Shown here piece by piece: positions 61,113 through 64,000 of a DNA stretch of 64,000 nt. The notes beneath the pieces are model-generated. The model saw only the letters and a list, made by a program, of their open reading frames with translations. It was not told where the DNA came from and did no database searches. Within the stretch, counting starts at the first letter, position 1. Every line of letters begins with the position of its first letter. This DNA comes from VRUE01 sp036266075 (GTDB taxonomy: Bacteria > Actinomycetota > Thermoleophilia > Solirubrobacterales > 70-9), in the NCBI GenBank assembly GCA_036266075.1, contig DATANV010000030.1:15484-79483 (forward strand), in the 5' to 3' direction. A program made the translations under genes and the position numbers.

Positions 61113-61458
61113 GCGCTCGATGGTAGGGAGGCCAGCTACCCGACGGTCGCATTCCGGTCGCCTCGCCGCCGCGATCCCGCTCCCTGCGCGGACGAGTTCC
61201 GTCCTTTCAATCCGAGGAGAATGGCTCCCCTAGGGGCAGACCGTCGATCAGCCGCGGATACAGGGCCGGGTATGCTGCGCCAGCATCGCGCGACTCCCTG
61301 TCCTAGCGGATGAAGGTGGCAAGCGAGAGGGCGAGAACGGCCTCTTTCTCGACCTGCTCTAGCTCTGCAGATTATAGTCTTACGCCCACTGAGCGATCAA
61401 AGTTTAATCGGGCGTGGGAGTGGATCTGATCAGTCAATCGGGGAGGAATTGAGCATTT
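61113..61458. other. intergenic region with a tRNA-like fragment
   Basis: 346 bp between the VOC gene and a secreted-protein gene. At 61199-61217 the text CCGTCCTTTCAATCCGAGG resembles the stretch CCGTCCTTTCAAGCCGAAGG at 63310-63329, which is part of a duplicated tRNA-Glu 3' half, and the ~30 bp before it also resemble each other (GCTCCC tract). A TATAGT-like -10 (about 61374) and an ACGCCC/GGGCGT stem precede the next gene. No coding sequence is seen. Confidence 0.5.
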
Positions 61459-62496
61459 ATGAAGAAGATCGTCATCGCTGGCACGGCAATCTCGATCATT
61501 GTCCTCACGATCATTTCCTCAGCGTCGGCTTTCGAAGGTGGTGGGCGCAAGCCGAGCGAAGCTCCTCTGGTTACGGTCGGCCAGCATTACACCGGGCAGC
61601 TGAATAACCACGCCAATGACGCGAACTTCGAAAAGTCCGGCAGCGGGTATGAGGTGGCGATCTGGCGCCTACCTCCGGTTACGACCCGCGATGTCGTCAC
61701 GATCGACTGGCACGGTGCTCCGTTTACCCATGAAGGCAGCGGCTTTCCCGTCTGTTTGGTACTCGCTCAGGGAGTTGATGATTTCAGCTGGGGAAACGTC
61801 TTTGGCAGCCTGTCGGAACGGAGCTGCTACGAAACCGGCCCGGTCTACTCGCTCTCTGGGAGCGGCAGTGCGAAAACCGCGATCACCGTGCAAGAAACCA
61901 ATGCGAACTCCTCCTATCTTGAGTTCTTCTCCCACGCCAATCAGTCTGAACCGGCGAGGCTCGAAACCTACCCTTACGATTTTACGGTCGAGCCGATCCT
62001 GCACTATCTCGCTGCCGCAATCCGGCCAGTAAAACGCGTAAGCGCCGGTGGCATTCTCCACGCAAGTGCAAATTTGGCCACTGGTCTTCCGGTTCCAGAT
62101 GGTCTCTCCTTCAACCTCGCGGTTACTTGGCCCCGTGGTGGCGTTGCAAGCTACTCGGCCACCAGCGGTGGAGGCACCATCTCTTTTCAGCTTGCACTCC
62201 CGGAAACTGCTTACGGTAAGACTGCCACCTTTGTCGTCTCCCATCCCGCAGATGGCATCTACCAGGCGGTCACCACCCCCAAGCTCGAGGTGCTTGTAGC
62301 CAAGCCCAAGCCCCCTCCGCCATCCCTTTGCGTTCTCGCACGCCGCCGCGAGGTCGTCCTCACCAGACAGCTCAAACGCCTGAAGCGGCACGCCAATCGT
62401 GCTCATGGAATCGCTCGTCGCAGGCTCAACCGGCGCGTCCGTCAGGCGAAGCGCAAGCTGCATAGGGCCCGGGTCGGAGCTGAAGCTGCTTGTTGA
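61459..62496 (+). CDS. secreted protein with basic C-terminus
   Basis: 345 residues. Signal peptide (KKIVIAGTAISIIVLTIISS, ASA). The mature N-terminal ~150 residues are beta-rich (HYTGQLNNHANDANFEKSGS), similar in plan to pre-peptidase C-terminal/bacterial beta-sandwich domains; a second Ig-like domain (RPVKRVSAGGILHASANLAT ... LETYPYDFTVEPIL) follows. The C-terminus is Arg/Lys-rich with a coiled-coil look (RQLKRLKRHANRAHGIARRR) and three Cys. Lower GC and different codon use than neighbours. Function unknown. Confidence 0.75.
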   Translation: MKKIVIAGTAISIIVLTIISSASAFEGGGRKPSEAPLVTVGQHYTGQLNNHANDANFEKSGSGYEVAIWRLPPVTTRDVVTIDWHGAPFTHEGSGFPVCLVLAQGVDDFSWGNVFGSLSERSCYETGPVYSLSGSGSAKTAITVQETNANSSYLEFFSHANQSEPARLETYPYDFTVEPILHYLAAAIRPVKRVSAGGILHASANLATGLPVPDGLSFNLAVTWPRGGVASYSATSGGGTISFQLALPETAYGKTATFVVSHPADGIYQAVTTPKLEVLVAKPKPPPPSLCVLARRREVVLTRQLKRLKRHANRAHGIARRRLNRRVRQAKRKLHRARVGAEAAC

Positions 62497-62583
62497 CGCA
62501 TCGTGCCATGCTCATCGAGCGCCGCCACTGCACCACTGCTGGCAGAGATCATCGTCGTCCAGTGGCAACTACGCCACGTTTAA

Positions 62584-62599
62584 ATCAGATTTATCTGAT
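62584..62599. promoter_or_regulatory. palindromic operator ahead of the second toxin-antitoxin pair
   Basis: ATCAGATTTATCTGAT, 6-bp arms with a 4-bp centre, ending 11 nt before the antitoxin ATG. Its AT-richness differs from the surroundings. Confidence 0.6.
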
Positions 62600-62610
62600 A
62601 TCGTAGCTCC

Positions 62611-62871
62611 ATGACGCGTTTGAGTGCGACCGAGGTGGCCCGGGAATTTTCCGCTGTCGTCAACCGGATCGGGGCCGGCGAGGAGATCGAGGTTGTGCGC
62701 AACGGCGTGCCGGTCGTGCAGATGCGACCGGCCAGCCCGGGGCATCTGGTCTCGGCGGCAAGATGGCGAGGGCTGATGGATTCCGCGCCTTCGCCCGATG
62801 ACGACTTTGCGGGCGATGTCGAAGCTGGGCGGGAGGCCATTGGCCCGCCCAGTGGCGCATGGCAGTCCTGA
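62611..62871 (+). CDS. Phd/YefM-type antitoxin, second pair
   Basis: 86 residues. N-terminal Phd/YefM-type fold (RLSATEVAREFSAVVNRIGA, GEEIEVVRNGVPVVQMRPAS). The C-terminal part (SAPSPDDDFAGDVEAGREAI) is acidic, fitting the toxin-wrapping tail. The 3' end overlaps the toxin gene by 13 nt. Only weakly similar to the antitoxin at 28455, so it is an independent pair, not a copy. Confidence 0.88.
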   Translation: MTRLSATEVAREFSAVVNRIGAGEEIEVVRNGVPVVQMRPASPGHLVSAARWRGLMDSAPSPDDDFAGDVEAGREAIGPPSGAWQS

Positions 62872-63251
62872 TAGATACCTCTGTCCTGGTCAGCGCCGAG
62901 CGGCGGTGGCAATCGCTGGATCAGGCGATCGGCGACGCTGATCGCGCGATCAGCGTCATCACGGCCAGTGAGCTCTTGCATGGTGTGCATCGCGCCCAGA
63001 CGGGTGCGGTCCGGGCTCGCCGCTCCGCGTTCGTCGAGCACGTGATCTCCGCGATCGAGCCGTTGCCGGTCACGACCGCGATCACCCGAGCGCACGCGGA
63101 AGTCTGGGCGGACCTGGAGAATGACGGCAACCTGATCGGAGCCCACGACCTCTGGATCGCCGCTACGGCTTTGAGCCATGGCATGGATGTCGCGACTGCA
63201 AACCCTCGTGACTTCGAGAGAGTGCCTGGCCTCGACGTGGTACCCGTCTGA
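62859..63251 (+). CDS. PIN-domain ribonuclease toxin, second pair
   Basis: 130 residues, ATG at 62859. PIN acidic residues: Asp in LIDTSVLVSAERR, Glu in ITASELLHGVHRA, and Asp in LIGAHDLWIAATAL with a terminal Asp in TANPRDFERVPG. Probably cleaves tRNA or rRNA when unbound by antitoxin. Last gene before the tRNA remnant, so it is inside the accessory patch. Confidence 0.9.
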   Translation: MAVLIDTSVLVSAERRWQSLDQAIGDADRAISVITASELLHGVHRAQTGAVRARRSAFVEHVISAIEPLPVTTAITRAHAEVWADLENDGNLIGAHDLWIAATALSHGMDVATANPRDFERVPGLDVVPV

Positions 63252-63310
63252 GCGCCGGTCTCATCTCGGTTACATAACGGCCGCAACCCCGCTCCCCAAG
63301 CCAACGCCCC

Positions 63311-63354
63311 CGTCCTTTCAAGCCGAAGGTCGCGAGTTCGAACCCCGTCGGGCG
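63311..63354 (+). repeat. 3'-half copy of tRNA-Glu, right end of the tRNA-linked patch
   Basis: Direct repeat of the tRNA-Glu 3' half: 27 identical nt (59224-59250 and 63315-63341), then mismatches in the T-stem, then CGTCGGGCGC shared again. It lacks a D-arm, so it is not a functional tRNA. Arrangement fits attL/attR left by an integrative element. Confidence 0.85.
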
Positions 63355-63379
63355 CGAATAACTCCAGTCTGAGATGGCG

Positions 63380-64000
63380 CTACGGTTTTACTGCCGCATT
63401 CATATCCGCGCCGATCTCGCTAGCGCTGAGCGCCCGGTTATAGACGCGGACCTCGTCGATCAGGCCTTCGTAGAAGGCGGTGCGGTAGGCGCCGATCCCC
63501 AGTTTGAGGCCGTCGACGGTCGGTTTGGCGGCAGCGCGGGTCGAGACGAGGTTGCCGTTGACGTAGAGCCTCATGTTCACGCCGTCGTAGGTCAGCGCCA
63601 GATGGCTCCAGCTTCCGTTCGGGAGCGCTTTGGTGTCCTCGGCGTCTTCCCAGGACCAGGGGGCGTCGGAGATGAAGCCCTCCGGGATCCCCTGGATTTC
63701 GCCACCGGCCTCGAGCCGGTAGGTATAGAAGTTGGTGGTTTCCTTGGCGATCACCGGCGCGTGCAGGCGCGAGCTGTTGGGTCGCACCCAAGCCTCCAGC
63801 GTCATCGCGCTGGAAAGCTCCAGCGAGGCGGCATCGGGGACGTCGACCCGGTCGTTTACCCCGTCGAAGCTGAGCGCCCGGCCGAAGCGACCGCTGGCGG
63901 TGCTCGTAGCGCCGTTGACGGTGCCGTCGTTTTTCGCGGGCGAGGCGTCGCTGGCGAGCGTGCCGGAGGTCTCCTCGAAGCCGTAGGCGAGGACCAGGCC
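63380..64000 (-). CDS. LamG-domain protein, N-terminal part outside the window
   Basis: The reading frame is open to the window edge on the right; 206 codons are visible. A concanavalin-A-like LamG domain: LVLAYGFEETSGTLASDASP, GRFGRALSFDGVNDRVDVPD, SLELSSAMTLEAWVRP, SHLALTYDGVNMRLYVNGNL, and LIDEVRVYNRALSASEIGAD. Such domains sit on large secreted or surface proteins that bind glycans or adhere. The visible part looks like the last module. Just outside the tRNA-linked patch. Confidence 0.85.
   Translation of the reverse strand, partial: GLVLAYGFEETSGTLASDASPAKNDGTVNGATSTASGRFGRALSFDGVNDRVDVPDAASLELSSAMTLEAWVRPNSSRLHAPVIAKETTNFYTYRLEAGGEIQGIPEGFISDAPWSWEDAEDTKALPNGSWSHLALTYDGVNMRLYVNGNLVSTRAAAKPTVDGLKLGIGAYRTAFYEGLIDEVRVYNRALSASEIGADMNAAVKP

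Overview
This 64 kb window is chromosomal, very GC-rich and densely packed. It looks like an actinomycete outside the classical Streptomyces/Mycobacterium groups, plausibly Thermoleophilia/Solirubrobacterales. Grounds are inference from gene content: the hspR-dnaJ-grpE-dnaK-clpB heat-shock cluster, PurS/PurQ/PurL with class I PurE, an inositol-phosphate synthase and PI-synthase-type lipid cluster, GTG/TTG starts, ATGA/TGATG overlaps, and several secreted proteins of unknown function, one with an Asp-rich DGYGDETQD motif. No mapping to a reference was possible.

Layout. 1-8.7 kb: lipoate synthesis (lipA partial, lipB), then a pyruvate dehydrogenase operon read leftwards (lpdA, a DsbA/HCCA-isomerase-like gene, pdhA, pdhB, pdhC). 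8.8-12.3 kb: thiamine genes; thiE reads left, while a TPP riboswitch drives thiO and a fused thiS-thiG to the right. 12.4-14.7 kb: tRNA-Lys, then a secreted protein behind a c-di-GMP-I riboswitch, divergent from an HD-GYP c-di-GMP phosphodiesterase. 14.8-32.5 kb: almost the whole de novo purine pathway in separate blocks (purN-purH; purF; purC-S-Q-L; GYD gene-purD-purE-purB), interspersed with a TetR/MFS efflux pair with twin operators, a P450 and a VapBC pair. 32.6-35.1 kb: a lytic transglycosylase with an M15-peptidase-like tail and its membrane-anchored partner. 35.2-41.8 kb: clpB-hspR-dnaJ-grpE-dnaK. 42-49.5 kb: a secreted EEP protein, nth plus cytochrome c, then a phosphoinositide cluster (PAP2, CDP-alcohol phosphotransferase, ino1, and a glycosyltransferase-N/PHP fusion). 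49.6-59.1 kb: housekeeping genes (rlmD-type methyltransferase, argF, lgt, prmC-like, lysS, CDF transporter, SDR).

59.2-63.35 kb is an accessory patch that starts at a tRNA-Glu gene and ends at a duplicated 3' half of that tRNA. Between them lie a small HTH protein, a broken acpS fragment, a HEPN-like protein, a VOC protein, a secreted protein and a second PIN-type toxin-antitoxin pair. No integrase is visible. The window ends inside a LamG-domain protein.

The least expected signal is a set of long interrupted palindromes (70-145 nt) that share an architecture: a perfect 16-25 bp outer stem, a non-matching middle, and an inner TTTTTCGCC/GGCGAAAAA-type stem. Several sit at convergent gene ends, where they supply the last codons and stop codons. 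Two copies are in frame inside coding sequences (PdhC linker, GrpE N-terminus), and a separate 23-bp perfect hairpin lies in the 3' end of thiO. Other notable items are the two riboswitches, the ThiS-ThiG fusion, the GT-N/PHP fusion, the tRNA-Glu with an extra hairpin in its D-loop, and the TetR twin operators.
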